Assembly (NCBI GenBank): GCA_023213395.1
Contig: CM041465.1
Location: 126,549,741-126,613,740, forward strand
Direction: 5' to 3'
Source of the DNA: Cycas panzhihuaensis
Taxonomy: Eukaryota > Cycadophyta
DNA length: 64,000 nucleotides
Of the stretch, positions 43,042 to 55,084 are shown piece after piece. The notes below the pieces were generated by a model. The model did no database searches. It saw nothing but the letters and a program-made list of their open reading frames with translations, and had not been told where the DNA came from. Position 1 is the first letter of the stretch; every line of letters begins with the position of its first letter. The position numbers and the translations under genes were made by a program.

Positions 43042-44960
43042 CTACCCCGCTCTTGGGGTATCATCTCCTGGTCTGTGTGATCCCTCTCCTGGGGACCATA
43101 TCCCTTCGAGACTCCTCCTGGGTCTCTGCAAGCTCCCTCCCTCACTCCCCTCATCTCGTGGCCTCCTTGAGGTCATCACTATGGTATAGGTCTGAGTCTT
43201 GCTATGTGCCAACCTCGACGCTACTATGTCCTCCACCAGTCGGTCGTATCGCACCTGGATACGATCTTGCTCTGCCTCTATGAGGCACAACCTCTCCTCC
43301 ATCCCTCAGAGTCTCTCCTCTAGCATCACCACCTGGATATGGCTCCCCATATCCCCTCCGGCTCTGCCCTGGGCCTCTAGCGCCTGTACACGACTCTGTA
43401 ATATATCTCGCACGCCCTGAGCCTCGTCTAGCTCCCACTGCATCTGTCCTCTGAATGCTCTATGCTCTTGGGACTCTATAGCCCAGATATCTCTTGCCCT
43501 TGCCAACGAGGTGAACGTTGCCATGTGGTCACCTGTCGATCTAGGTGCGTCCTCTACCTGGATGGGCTACGCCTCTCACAGACACCTGAGGGAACATCTC
43601 CCTCACCATGGCCTCTACTAACTGCTAGATCTCCATGGTACCTGCAAATCCAACATACCATATGTTAATATATATCCAACTGCATACTAAAATAAAACCA
43701 AATCAAACTATCTATCTAGCTATCAAACGATGGGAAATGGTTAGGCCTCACCTGTTGTGGCTGCTGGCTCCTCTGCTCGTGCGATAACATCTCCTCCTAG
43801 CTCACCGCCAGTTGCTGGTACCTCCTCCTTAGGTATCACCTCTGCCTAGGTCTCTCTCCTCACTGGGATTGGCTCAGTTATCGCCTCTCTAAATCTCCTC
43901 ACAATCCGTAGCCTACGGGCCCTCGTCACTACCCCCCTGCTCTCCTCTGCAGCCCTTGATGGGCCTGCCTCTCCCCCAGCAGTCCCGGATGGCCCCGCTG
44001 CTCCTCCTGCTATCCCTGATGGACCTGCCTCTCTCGCAGGTCGTGACGGGCTGGCTCCATCTCTTCCATCTCCATCATCATCATCATCACCTGGGAGCGA
44101 CCCTGCTCTACATACCTTATCGTCACTATCCCACCTCATTGCCTTGTACGGATTTGCCACATAATCCATCATAGTGAGGAGGTCCAACGATGTAGCCTTT
44201 ATTGAACATCAGACATGGGTCTGGTCCTGTTTCCCTCTTAGCCTGTTCTACCAGCTGTAGACCATTAGGGCCCACTCTGCAATGGGGTGTGGTCCTCCCG
44301 CTAGTGCCACTGCTCCAAAATGATCGAAGAACTAATACTATAGCAACGTGCTATAGGATAGTCCTCCCCTGCCTGTCGTTCCAATAGCATCGAGCTACGC
44401 AACGAGGTTCACTACTATTAGGATGGCCCAATCCATCATCTCACTGGTCTCATAGCAACGCATTGCATGCATCCATCCCCCAGGGATGTCCTTATGGTTC
44501 TATTTCTGAGAAACTTGGAACAGAATGCACAACGTGATGAGTTTCCTCACCCGAGGAATCCTGGACATAATCATAGTCTAGAAAGGGTCTCCTCTCCTCT
44601 CCCATCTATCCATCCTTATGAAGAATACCACTGCCTCTCTATGTGCTGCCTCATTGCTAGCAAAGACTCCCAAAGGCAATTGGCCTCCCAGTCGCTAGTA
44701 CTCTAGTATCCGCGGATGTCCCTCACACGTCAGTCATGTCTCCCACCTAGGGTAGGTGGAAAATGTCCCTCCCCTAGTCCCAGTGTGATACGATATCCAC
44801 TAATAGTCACTGGTCTGATATATATTGAGGTGTCTTCAAGGCCTTAAATAGGTTGCACCTCCGCAGGACCCCCTTGTCCTCCCTGGACATAATCTCGATA
44901 TAACTAAGCATCGCCATCCCTATGTTCTCGCGGTTATCCACCGCGATAATAGCTTGTTAA
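43042..44960 (-). pseudogene. Antisense plant-mobile-domain gene inside the Tat-like element
   Basis: Minus strand, opposite to gag-pol. At about 44700-44930 a broken frame reads REDKGVLRRCNLFKALKTPQ, DIVSHWD.GRDIFHLP.VGDM and ADTRVLATGRPI. This resembles the plant mobile domain (PMD; MAIN/MAIL-like, 'aminotransferase-like'), whose core is W...T.TFHLP.GEMT.TL.DV..L.GLP..GRPV. Downstream is an acidic and Gly/Pro/Ala-rich frame (43846-44187, DDDDDGDGRDG and repeated AGPSGTAGG), then a coiled-coil-like frame (43042-43524; ELDEAQGVRDILQSRVQALE and MLEERLxGMEERLCLIEAEQ). Internal stops are mostly at CGA, CAG or TGG positions. PMD genes are known to be mobilised by transposable elements. Confidence 0.65.
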
Positions 44961-46083
44961 CACCACAAAACTAGTCAAAGTCAAGCCTATGTCAGTCCTC
45001 TATCCTTCTGACTATCTATCAACCCTGTTTGATCAAGACTTGGGGCCTCTTGCCTCCCCCCTTCCTCTTTTTTCTACAGGTTTACCTTCGTACCGCGCTA
45101 AACTTCATGGTACTGTAGAGTCTAGCTCAGGTTCTGCGGTGATCGGGGCCCTGCAGTAAAGATTACGGCACTGCAATCTTTGCTACAGTACGAATGGTAA
45201 CCCCCGAAAGGGGGGGTTTCTGCCCCAAAAATAAAAAAAATCTTTCGGGTGGACCCCCTGCGGGGCCCACCGGGATTGGGGCTCCCTAATGCCCAGGTCC
45301 CCCCTTTTCCTGGGTATAATTCAGACTCTGAGAGGCCACTGTCACGATATGGGGCATAAAAACTACATAAAAATCAATAAAAAGCACTCAAATTAAAACT
45401 GTGAAATGGGATGGGTTTCATGGGATCCACTCACTGGATCCGGTCTAGCTGTTGCCATCTCGCTCTGAAGGTCTCAGTGTTTGTCTCTAATCTCCGATCC
45501 AACGGTCTGATTTCCCTCTGCGTGCCTTCGAAGTCAGGTGGTGCTCCACTGCATAAGGAAATGGCTCTGGTTTCTCATGAGAGTTGGTGATAATGAATCC
45601 ATTTTCCGTTGAATTTCCTTATATAGGCGGAGGCCTCGACGGGCACTACCTCCGTTTTTGCTCTCGCGATAGCCATTGGGACCATCCTGTTTCCTCGATC
45701 ATCTTTATCTTCTGGCCCTGCCTCCCATTGCACTTCTTTAGCACCCTTTTTACTCTTTCTTACAAGTGCATTTATGGCACCTCATCATCACACTTTTTCG
45801 TAGGGCCCTTCTGTCTCATTTTACGTGCCACTCCCATGCATGTCCGAGTTTATACTCGTTTAGCTCATTTCACGATCCTGAACACGTTTCCACAGCTATT
45901 TTCTGCTCTTGGGATCTCCAGAGGGAATGTTTCCCCCCATCCAGGGGCATGTTTTGCTTCCCAAAGTGACCTTTAGTACTCTGGGGTGCCCTTTTCTGCC
46001 CGCTCTCAGGTAGTGGTCGGACTACTTGCTCTCGTCCTTGGGTAGCCTCATCGCTAGGTCCTCCTACCCTTCACAGCCACCTA
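44961..46083. other. Region upstream of the antisense gene, GC-rich
   Basis: Plus-strand frames here (for example 45584-45976) show no domain. The interval 45084-45200 has ACCGC/GCGGT and GGTACTGTAG/CTACAGTAC-like inverted motifs recalling the U3 palindrome cluster. A GC-rich stretch with a G7 run lies near 45205-45290. Lying 5' of the antisense gene, it could be its promoter; that is inference. Confidence 0.45.
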
Positions 46084-46571
46084 TTGCTTACCTTTCGAGT
46101 CTTTGTTTCACTCCATTATTGTTTATTACTACCAAGACTTTGTGTCACCCATGTCCATCTACATTTTTACCGATGGCTAAGTCACGGTAACTCGGACCTT
46201 CTGTCGCTACATGGATCCTTCGCAGCCCCTCTGGACACGATTTCCTATGCTCTAGGGTCTTCCTCCCAGAGGCTACCAATAATGAAGCTGAGTACACAGC
46301 TGTTATCGAAGCTCTCACCGATGCTCTCAGTTTCTATCACGGACCTATCATTTTGCTTTACGACTCTCAGGTTGTGGTGTCCCATCTCACCCAGGTTTGC
46401 CAAGTGCGATGCCCTCATCTAAGAACCCTTGCTTCAACCGCCAGATCTCTCCTAGCTTGCTTCCTGTCTGTTGACATTCAGCACATTCCTCGGGCCCTCA
46501 ACGCTGAGGCAGATAGTCTCGTTCGCCTTATCCTTGAGCACTACCTTCCTCTTCTTGTCGACTGTCCCTGA
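46084..46571 (+). pseudogene. Archaeal-type RNase H (aRNH), downstream of integrase
   Basis: Second RNase H of the Tat type. Motifs on the plus strand: IYIFTDG (first Asp, codon at 46172-46174), then in another frame ATNNEAEYTAVIEALTDAL (Glu, about 46273-46330), IILLYDSQVVVSHLTQ (Asp, about 46350-46395) and IQHIPRALNAEADSLVRL (last Asp, about 46480-46530), ending at a stop at 46569-46571. All four catalytic positions can be found, but a frameshift separates the first from the rest. It lies about 4.1 kb after the integrase and beyond the antisense gene, not between RNase H and integrase. Confidence 0.85.
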
Positions 46572-47040
46572 GGCTTGTCCAGTCGCTCTGTCACCTAAGA
46601 CTTAGGTCGTCATACGCTTCACCTTGCGATCTATTTGTACCTCTGAAACTTAGTCGCTAATGAGGTTAAACTATGGCGACTACCAATTCTATTTACTCAT
46701 CCCTTCTACTTGATTATGTACATCTCTTTGCGTCTTTTGTGGTGGGGGCAGCCCCCTCGCCTATCATATTTTTCAATCGATTCCCTAGTGGCACATAGGT
46801 AGCCCCTATGTTGTCTCCACCTCTACCTTTGTATTCACACGTCCTGCCACAACACTCGCCGACACCCTTGTCTACTGTTATGATCTTGATTTATATATCT
46901 ATATACACATGTGCTACTGATAGTTGTGTTGCCAACATTTACCATCGCACCACGCTTCCGAGCGGTGAGGCTCTACTGCCAAGGGGTAGTGTTTCCACAC
47001 GGGAATGGATCTGAGCGATCGACTTAGGTAAGTGCAAGTA
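46572..47040. other. Untranslated region before the 3' LTR
   Basis: No coding signal. The expected polypurine tract directly before the 3' LTR is weak (GGTAAGTGCAAGTA, 47027-47040). Confidence 0.55.
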
Positions 47041-49753
47041 TGCTTCTCATCTTGTCGTTGTTTTCTGTTGTGATGAGTATCTACTTACATGTTATAATTT
47101 CGTAGATGGTCCTGTTGTCATCTACACCTATCTAGCCTATGACGACTATAGCGGGGGCACATTCCCAGTGAATGTGACACCCCGGTGGCTGCGTCACTTC
47201 CCGCATTCTACCCTACTCACCTTAAGACCCATTTGGCTAACGTCATCCTCACTCGTATGATGATCCATCATTGTTTGGTCGACTTATTACATCTTTGAGT
47301 CCCATTGTTGCTTCTTGTGGCTCATTTGTCTGCTTCTCTACCCCTGGGCAGGCGGCCCTGCCCCTTGCCGGCCTCTTAGGTCACTTGCCCACAGCCTAGG
47401 CTAGCTGTTTGGGCTAGATTTGGCCTTTGGTCCCGCACTATGGTAGATTTTGCGGTATCGTGAAATTTACGGCGGTACTGTAAAGTTTACCGCAGTACGA
47501 CTGTCACAGCTTGTTTTTGAAAATCTGCCATGGTAATTCTCGCATTTATTGCAGAACTGCCACATGTCTCGCGACTTAACTCACTGCCAGCTGCGCCCTA
47601 ATCACTCGATTAGGGTTGAGGCTGGGTATTTAAGTCTTACCTAATTCATTTTAGGGATCTTTTTGCTCATTTTTAGAAGGATTACAAGGAAAAATGCCCT
47701 GCTATCTATTGTTCCCTACTGCTCCACTACTGTTTCAGGACCTACAATCACTCTCCAATGCCCAGCTCTCCTTTGGTTCGGTTGTGCCATCTTCCCAGCC
47801 CCTTTCACACCTTGGAGAGGGCCTCCTTGAAGAGTTTCTAGCACTTCCTTACCTAGGCAGCCATCAAGTAGTCTCAAGTGCAGGCTTTTCCTTCAGCGAT
47901 CTTAGCATGGGCTCTATACCTACTGCTCCACAATCTTTCTACAGATTTCTTAGCCCCTTTCTAGCAGGTTTTGACAGAGGTAAATGCCTCCCATCTTCTC
48001 TATAGGTATTTGTTGGTATAGGGTCTTTCCTTTACCCAATTTATGCTCAGGTTTGCATGGTTATTTCTAGTTTGTCTTAGCTTGCTTTTGGAGGTTGTTT
48101 CTTGCCTCTGTCTTGGACTATTTCCCTATTGTTAGGGCCTCTTTTCCTGTGTTTCATGCCCAGGATAGCGGTCAAAAGGGATACATAAGGTTTGGGATAG
48201 AACTAGGTGGATCCCGTACCACCTTCCATGCTCCCTAAGAGGCTTTTTGCCCTCCAAACCTTCCTTTTACCCCGTGCTACTCTTGGAGTGGAGTAAGGAT
48301 TTAGTAGGCTATTTCCAGCCACTGAAATTAGCATTGGCACTTGTTACAACGCTGGTTTGAGGGCTCATTTCCTAAATTCAGGCAACGCATAAGCCCTGGT
48401 GACTTTTCTTGGTTTAATCCTCTTCTCAATGGTCTGGTTTACTTCTCGTAGTACCCTATCCTTATTGAGTTTTGATTTGCTCTCTCTTGCATCTTTGTTG
48501 TCCCATTTTCAGCTAGCCTTACAACCTTTCCCTCGTTGCCCTGTGGCTTCTTGAGGGAGGGTAGGGTTGCTCTTTGTGGGAGGTGGGCCACTCCAAGGCT
48601 CACCGACTTATCTACCATTCATTTGGATAGTTTTCTTTACAATTTATTAGTGTAATATTGAATGCTAACATATATGTGTTGAGGCTTATGCTTGTTACAT
48701 ACATACATGCGTTATTAGGATTCTACTTTGTATTACTAGTACCCTTCCTCTGGAAAGGGATATTCTCACTTACTTGCAAGTACACGGAGGACGCGAAGGA
48801 CTCATCCCTTTCTCTCTCTTGCGGGTATGTGCTTTTACTTATATTTTATCTTAGTATTTCATTTGCTACCATTATTTTCCTTTTTTCCTTTCTTGGCACT
48901 CTAGTGTTGCTTCCGGGGAAGGTAAGGAAGCCCCACGTTTCGTCCTACCGTGACCCCTCTCTCTCACCGTGCTTCGTGGAGCGATCTTGGACACCTTGTG
49001 GGAACGCTGTTGCTTTAATCGCGTCTCAATTCCAAGTATGTGCTTTCACTCCATTTCATTTTCTTTTCTTTAAAAGATTTTGCATGGTAGTAATTAGATC
49101 ATTTAAAAGGAAAAGGGAAACTGACTCTCTCATTTGGTTTATATTCCGTTTGCTACATTTTACACATTATATCTATCATAGGAAAAGGTTTTAGGAAGCT
49201 TTCCTTTTTAACCTTTCCCCTTCATCCCGTAAACTTCACCCTTATCCTATTGACTTGCTATACTTGGTTTAGTTTACTTACATATGTCATAACACTCTCC
49301 TTTTCCTTGATTGCTCCTTCGAAGGGGGGAACTCTTGATCGATCGATTGTTCCCGTTCCCTTCATCCTTCCTCAGTTTTCTTCTGCCTAGCTGGATAACC
49401 GAGAAGATCTTATTCGTAGGTTACTCACCTACTTGCCCCTTACTCATTTCCCTCTCCTATAGGGAAGCACTCGAGGGGTTCTCTCCTTTCCCTTCCGGCC
49501 ATCCAAGGGTGGGAGGACCCTTCTCCTAGATCTACCCACGTTAATCTTCTACCTCCTCTCTTATTGACTGAAGTGGGGAACAACTTTTAGGTAGTTGGGT
49601 ACCATCCGCAGGTCCCAAACTTAAACTCCAGCCCATGGGGCACCCTGCGTGGTATTTGCCTTACTCGTAGGTTCTTATCTACACTTGATAGTGCCGTTGA
49701 TCACCCTCGTTATTCCTACTCAGTTAGGTAGTTATCCCGTAGACGCGCATCCA
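47041..49753 (+). repeat. 3' LTR of the Tat-like element
   Basis: TGCTTCTC...GCATCCA, 2,713 bp, complete at its right end: it stops at the same CATCCA at which the 5' LTR meets the primer site. Copia protease sequence begins on the next base. Confidence 0.93.
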
Positions 49754-50880
49754 CCATGCATCCTTATCAAGTTGTGAAGAAAGAGCTACAAAGAATAGGT
49801 TATGGAAGGAGGAATCCTAATTGTCTACCACATTTCTTCCCTATTATTTTTATTATGTTGGTTCCTTTAATTTTTTATAGTGAATTGTTACTTATTTTGA
49901 GGTCTTTCTCCTTCAGTAGGTCTCAGATTCCAATTGTTTTGGTAGAATTGGCCTTGTGGTTGGAATGATGACCCTTCTTATTATTGAATAAGACCTCTTT
50001 ATTAGAAATATGGGCCTCCTTGTTACAAAATAGCACCTCACTATTATGGAAATGGGGCTCCTTGTAGAAGGCACGATCCTCCTTAGTAATATCCTTGTCT
50101 CTATTAAGAGTAACTAGGACCTCCTTGTTGATATGAGGGTGGTCCTTATTAGTAGATTAGGCCTAATTGTTAATAATAAGAGGTAGCTTATTAGAAGTGA
50201 GGCCCATATGATTGGATCCATTGATTTTACAAGAGTTGTGAATAAACTTGTCCTCACTTGCATTAACTAAGTGTCTTTTTTTATCACAGGTAGATGTAAC
50301 TAAAATTTGGTCTAACCTATTAATTATTTTAAAGTTATGCATATGGCTGGTATTGAGACTGCTGATGCCAATGAGTTAGATGGGAGGAGGAGGTGTTAAT
50401 TGGTTATTACTTCTCTTAGGTTGGTTGTTGATATGGCTCTTGGGATATGGTCAGAGAATCCAAGTGTTGAGTTAGATCTTGGTGTTGACTAAGTCGTTGA
50501 GTTGATCTATTGATAGTTTTACGCTTTTCTGAGTTATTGGCTGTAAAGGTAGGAGCGGGGTTAGATATAGATGTCGCCCCAAGTCAGTTGAGTATATTCT
50601 CCTCTTATAACAAGAGTTCCTCACAGGTTGTGAAGTTTATTTTGGAATAATTACCATTTAATTTGGAAACGAAGGAGTTATATTCTCTAAGTAGGATGTT
50701 AATGATGCTAGAGATTAAATAATGGTTTGAAAGTGGTTCATTAAGGATTATAAGTTAGTTCCTAGTTATTTTGACTTTAATCAAGTGGTGTGCAACGCTG
50801 CCAAAAAAGTATACCTTTATCAAAACTTTATGAACTTAAAGAAGATAAGTCATGAAAATAAGATTAATTTTAGATTCACC
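49754..50880 (-). mobile_element. Copia protease/gag, mosaic unit at the start of the right array
   Basis: Copia protease edge and gag on the minus strand. Up to about 50,380 it carries D-type variants (ATAGGTTATGG, GGTTCCTTTAA, TTCAG.AGGTCTC, ACTAAGTG). From about 50,385 it matches B-type (TTAATTGGTTATTACTTC, GGTTGGTTGTTGATATGG, GACTAAGTCGTTGAG). The switch fits a crossover inside gag. Confidence 0.8.
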
Positions 50881-50900
50881 TATTCATTATAGGGTGTACC

Positions 50901-51720
50901 CTATGCTTGGCACAAATAATTATACCCAATTAAGACATGGGAGAATATTACGAAGTAATTTAAGGAGATATTATAAAAGTTTTGAAGTAATGAGGTAGTG
51001 GAGTTATCTCTCAAGGAAATGAGATAAAGGTTAGTAGAATTACTATTAATACATATATGAAAAATAAATATTAAAGTTGTAAGTATTATGAATGGAGAAA
51101 AAATCATGGATTATAATAAGAGAAACTATTTTATAAATGAGCTAAATTCTAAAGTAAGGGCTACAATGGTGACTCATTCCTTGAAATGCTTCCATTTCAC
51201 ACGAGTTGGTACTACACTTTGAGAAAGAAATGGACATTTAAAAGGGCAGCCATAAACCTTATTATTTAGGTCACGAGACAAAATGTAATAATTAAGAAGC
51301 CAAAATATAAATAAACCTTGCTGTTAAGTGAAAAAAAAGGAGACCTTAAAAGTAGAAGCCTTTAAAAAGGAAGTCACAAGGTTAAAGTTATAAAGAAAGA
51401 AACCTCAACTTACTAAGGAGAAGAAGAATGAAAAAATATAGGGGTAACGAACCGTAATTGAAGAAGTGGTGTCACATTTGTGATAATAATTCATATTCTA
51501 GTAAAAAATGTGACCTAAATGAGAGGAATAATATGGTAAAAAAGTAAAGTATATGGTGTTATATTTCTGATATGGATAACCATAATATGAATAAACACTA
51601 TTTTAATATATGTAAAACAAACTAATACGGTACAAGTTATGGAAGAAGGAACAACTTAACCATGATGCAATATACTAATGATGTAGGAAGGCATGTGAAA
51701 AAATAATAATGCATGAAGAG
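50901..51720 (+). pseudogene. Plus-strand zinc-knuckle gag relic, copy B'
   Basis: Partner of 18206-19020. The knuckles lie near 51478-51520 and 51565-51608; the second has a Cys-to-Ser change (ATTTCTGAT near 51565). Confidence 0.6.
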
Positions 51721-52301
51721 AAAGTAAACGGAATGTACTAAACTAACTAAAACAATAGAGATAAAATTGATCTATCCTCATAGAAAATACCTATAGAGAG
51801 AAAAAACATCACCTAATAAGAAGGCTGTCAAAATCTAAGAGGTCCACTAGAGCATATATGCCCAAACTATTGAGAAAAGTAAGTGCTTGGCCTATTGTAG
51901 ATACCCTTCATAAAGAATAATGTCCTATCCTAACCCAGACTCTTAAATATACCTAAAACACTAGACTCAATCTTAAAATATGAGAAGGGACTAACAAGAG
52001 TAAGAGGCCTAAAGGAGTTAAGACCATAGGAAACATATGATCATATGTAGGTTCTTGGAAAATTATTAGTAGTAGTGACTCATCTCATATAAGTTTGAGA
52101 TAGGCTAATAGTACATGCATTTAACTCCAACTAGCATCAAGCTCTAATAGGTAAAATAAAAAGAGGTGACTGCTCTCAATAAGATGCATAGAGTTCGCTC
52201 AGTTGTTGAGGCCACACATATAAACACATAGTGAGGGTAGATGCCCACCATTAGGCCAATCAGAATATGAATCATAAGACTCTTCTCATATAAGGCCAAA
52301 A
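51721..52301. other. Unit spacer B', no coding signal
   Basis: Partner of 19021-19609; nothing recognisable. Confidence 0.6.
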
Positions 52302-52798
52302 GATCACCTCTCATCTAATGGTTAAATCTAGGTTCAAAGAAAGTGATCTACCTTATTTGTAAAAGAATAAGTACTTTAAGATATTATGTATCTTGATGTA
52401 TTTTGTATATGCAAGAAGATAATTTATATCTTCTTGTTGTTTAGGAGATTAAAGTCAAATAATTATTGTTGAACTAATTTCTAGGTGTGATGTTGATGTA
52501 CTCTAAAGTAAATAAATGGCAATTCATTATATAGAATCAAATAAGAAAAGCAATGACAAAAAACAGTTAAATTTAAGAATCAAAATGTTTACTAGACGAA
52601 TAAAGAGCATAGAATTTGTTTTCTTTCATTGCATTTGGACGTTACTAATATTGATAACACAACGTAGATGATGCACTATTAGGAGCGAATGATTCCCAGG
52701 GATTACATCTACGTTCATTTTAGTTTGTAGAAATGGTGCTTCAAAGCTTCCTTAGCAGAAAGACATTCCCTTGTGTCAAACTTCAACAAACCTTGAAG
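52302..52798 (-). repeat. Captured kinase 3' tail, copy B'
   Basis: Partner of 19610-20108, 2 bp shorter (one CT fewer in the CTCTCTC start). Confidence 0.85.
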
Positions 52799-54069
52799 AT
52801 GGGGTGTTGTTTGAAGAAAACCTCTTCTTTAAGGTCTCTATTGAGGAAATTACCCTTCACATCCATTCGCTAAATAAGCCAATTAAATTAGATTGCTAAG
52901 GACATAATCAAATGGAATGTGATCACATTGGCTACCGGTGCAAAGGTCTTATCATAATCAATCCCATTTTGTTATTTAAAACCTCTTGCTATAAGGTGAG
53001 CTTTGCGAGTGTCATACCTTGTAAGGCCTTTTAGCAGTTATGGGAGGAGGAACATCCATTAATAATTGTTATACCCATTAGGATTTAATTGAATGCTAGT
53101 GGGTTTCACCTAAAGTTCATCAACTAAAATTGGAGGTAAAGTTATACTTTCTTGAGTTGTTGATGTGGATGCTACTGGAATCGATGAAGGAGCTGGAGTG
53201 TAGGAGGAGGCTAGTTTTGGTGGCTCCATAATTTATCCAAGAGTCACTTAAGATACACAAATTACTTCTACTGCTATAATATAAGGTTGAGGTGAAGGTA
53301 GGTCCTATGAATCTTCTATAAATATTATATCTTTGTGTTATGTAAACTTGGTTAACAACTATGTCAAACACTTTATAGGCTTTACAACCAAGTACATAGC
53401 TAAGGAAGATGTATTTCAGGCTCTTGTCATAAAGCTTCTTTTTGTTTTCCTTTGAAATATATTTATATTCCATGCATTTGAAGATCTTCACGAGTACTAC
53501 CGATGGTTTCCGACATAACCAAACTTCTTCAAGACTAATTTTCCTAATCGCACTGGGACTTATGTTGGTTAGATAAGTAGTTATGGTTGTGGCATCAACC
53601 CAAGATTTGGTGGTAAGATTTGCAACACTAAGCATGGCTTTTCATTTATTTATTAATATCTAATTCATTCTTTTAACTACACCATTTTGTTGACGTGTGT
53701 GGGGAGCTGGGAACTGATGTTGGATGACATGTTCCTTGCCCAAAATGTTGAACTGATTAGAAATATACTCACCACAATTATCAGATCTAAGGAGTTTGAT
53801 TTTCATTCTACTTTTCTTTTCTATGCCAGCTTTAAACTCTTTGAATTTATTTAGGGTTTTATACTTATTTCTTAGGAAATAGACCTACATTTTCCTTGAG
53901 AAGTCATATACGAATGTGATGAAATGCCAGTTTTTATTGAGTGGTTAGATTGGTACCAACCCACAAATTTCTAGGTGGACCATCTCTAAAGGCACTGGGG
54001 ATCTCCATGCGCTCTTAGAAGGAAAATTTTCTCATTAATGCTTTTCTATTAGGGAAGCCTCACATATGT
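52799..54069 (-). mobile_element. Copia start of RT, linker and integrase, unit B'
   Basis: Partner of 20109-21381, including the same deletion junction into gag. The integrase frame lies at about 53335-53640, with the shared Lys and stop. A small deletion near 53548 and changes near 53333 fuse it to the linker frame. Confidence 0.85.
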
Positions 54070-55070
54070 TGCTGCTTATTTTGAGGTCTTCCTCCTTGAG
54101 TAGGTCTCAAATTCCAATTGTGTTGGTAGAATTGGCCTTGTGGTTAGAATGATGATCCTTTTTATTGCTAAATAAGGCCTCTTTATTGGAAATATGGTCC
54201 TCCATATTATAAAATAAGACCTCGCTATTATGGAAACAAGACTCCTTATAGAAGGCACGATCCTCCTTAGTAATATCCTTGTCTCTATTAAGAGTAACTA
54301 GAACCTCCTTGTTGATATGAGGGTGGTCCTTATTAGTAGATTGGGCCTAATTATTAATAATAAGAGGTAGCTTATTAGAAGTGAGGCCCATATGATTAGC
54401 TCTATTGATTTTACAAAAGTTGTGAATCAACTTGTCCTCACTTGCATTAACTAAGTGTCTTTTTTTATCATAGTAGAGGCAACTGACAGTTGGTCTAACC
54501 TATTAATTCTTTTAAAGTTGTGTATATGGCTGGTATTGAGACTGCTGATGCCAATGAGTTAGATGGGAGGAGGAGGTGTTAATTGTTTATAACTTCTCTT
54601 AGTTTGGTTGTTGATATGTCTCTTGGGATATGGTTAGAGAATCCAAGTGTTGAGTTAGATCTTGGTGTTGACTAAGCTGTTCAGTTGATCTATTGATTGT
54701 CTTACGCTTTTATGAGTTATGGGCTGTAAAGGTAGGAGCAGGGTTAAATATATATGTCACCCCAAGTTAGTTGAGTATGTTCTACTCTTATAACAACAGT
54801 TCCTCATAGGTCGTCAAGTCTATTTTGAAATAATTACCATGTAAATTGGAAACAAAAGAGTTATATTCTATAGGTAGGATGTCAATGATACTAGGGATTA
54901 AATCATGGTTTGAAAGTGGTTCATTAAGGATTATAAGTTAGTTCCTAGTTATTTTGACTTTAATCAAGTGGTGTGTAACGTTGCCAAAAAAAGTATACCT
55001 TTATCAAAACTTTATGAACTTAAAGAAGATAAGTCATGAAAATAAGATTAATTTTAGATTCACCTATTCA
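54070..55070 (-). mobile_element. Copia gag fragment, unit C'
   Basis: Partner of 21382-22390; same start point, broken by stops. Confidence 0.8.
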
Positions 55071-55084
55071 TTATAGGGTGTACC

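Larger units (their letters stand above)
33566..49753 (+). mobile_element. 16 kb Tat/Ogre-like Ty3/gypsy retrotransposon, RT-deleted
   Basis: LTRs of 2,712 and 2,713 bp bracket the element. Then come a degenerate tRNA-Arg-type primer site, a Pro/Ser-rich gag, protease, the RT thumb only, Ty3 RNase H, integrase, an antisense gene and an archaeal-type RNase H. The protease NNGSFMNTMP and LLLGRPWL, the size, and the two RNase H domains place it in the Tat group. No target duplication is seen: the left neighbour is GTA of the antisense LTR and the right neighbour is CCATG of Copia protease. All frames carry stops and the RT palm is missing, so it is dead. Confidence 0.9.

Noticed and set aside
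45584-45976. A gene between the antisense gene and the second RNase H
   Set aside because: Low-complexity Phe/Ser/Cys-rich frame with no motif; two overlapping frames of similar length suggest chance.
48658-49194. A membrane protein of 178 residues
   Set aside because: The hydrophobic frame lies in the 3' LTR. The homologous stretch of the 5' LTR (about 35180-35720) is interrupted by stops, so it is chance openness of a T-rich region.
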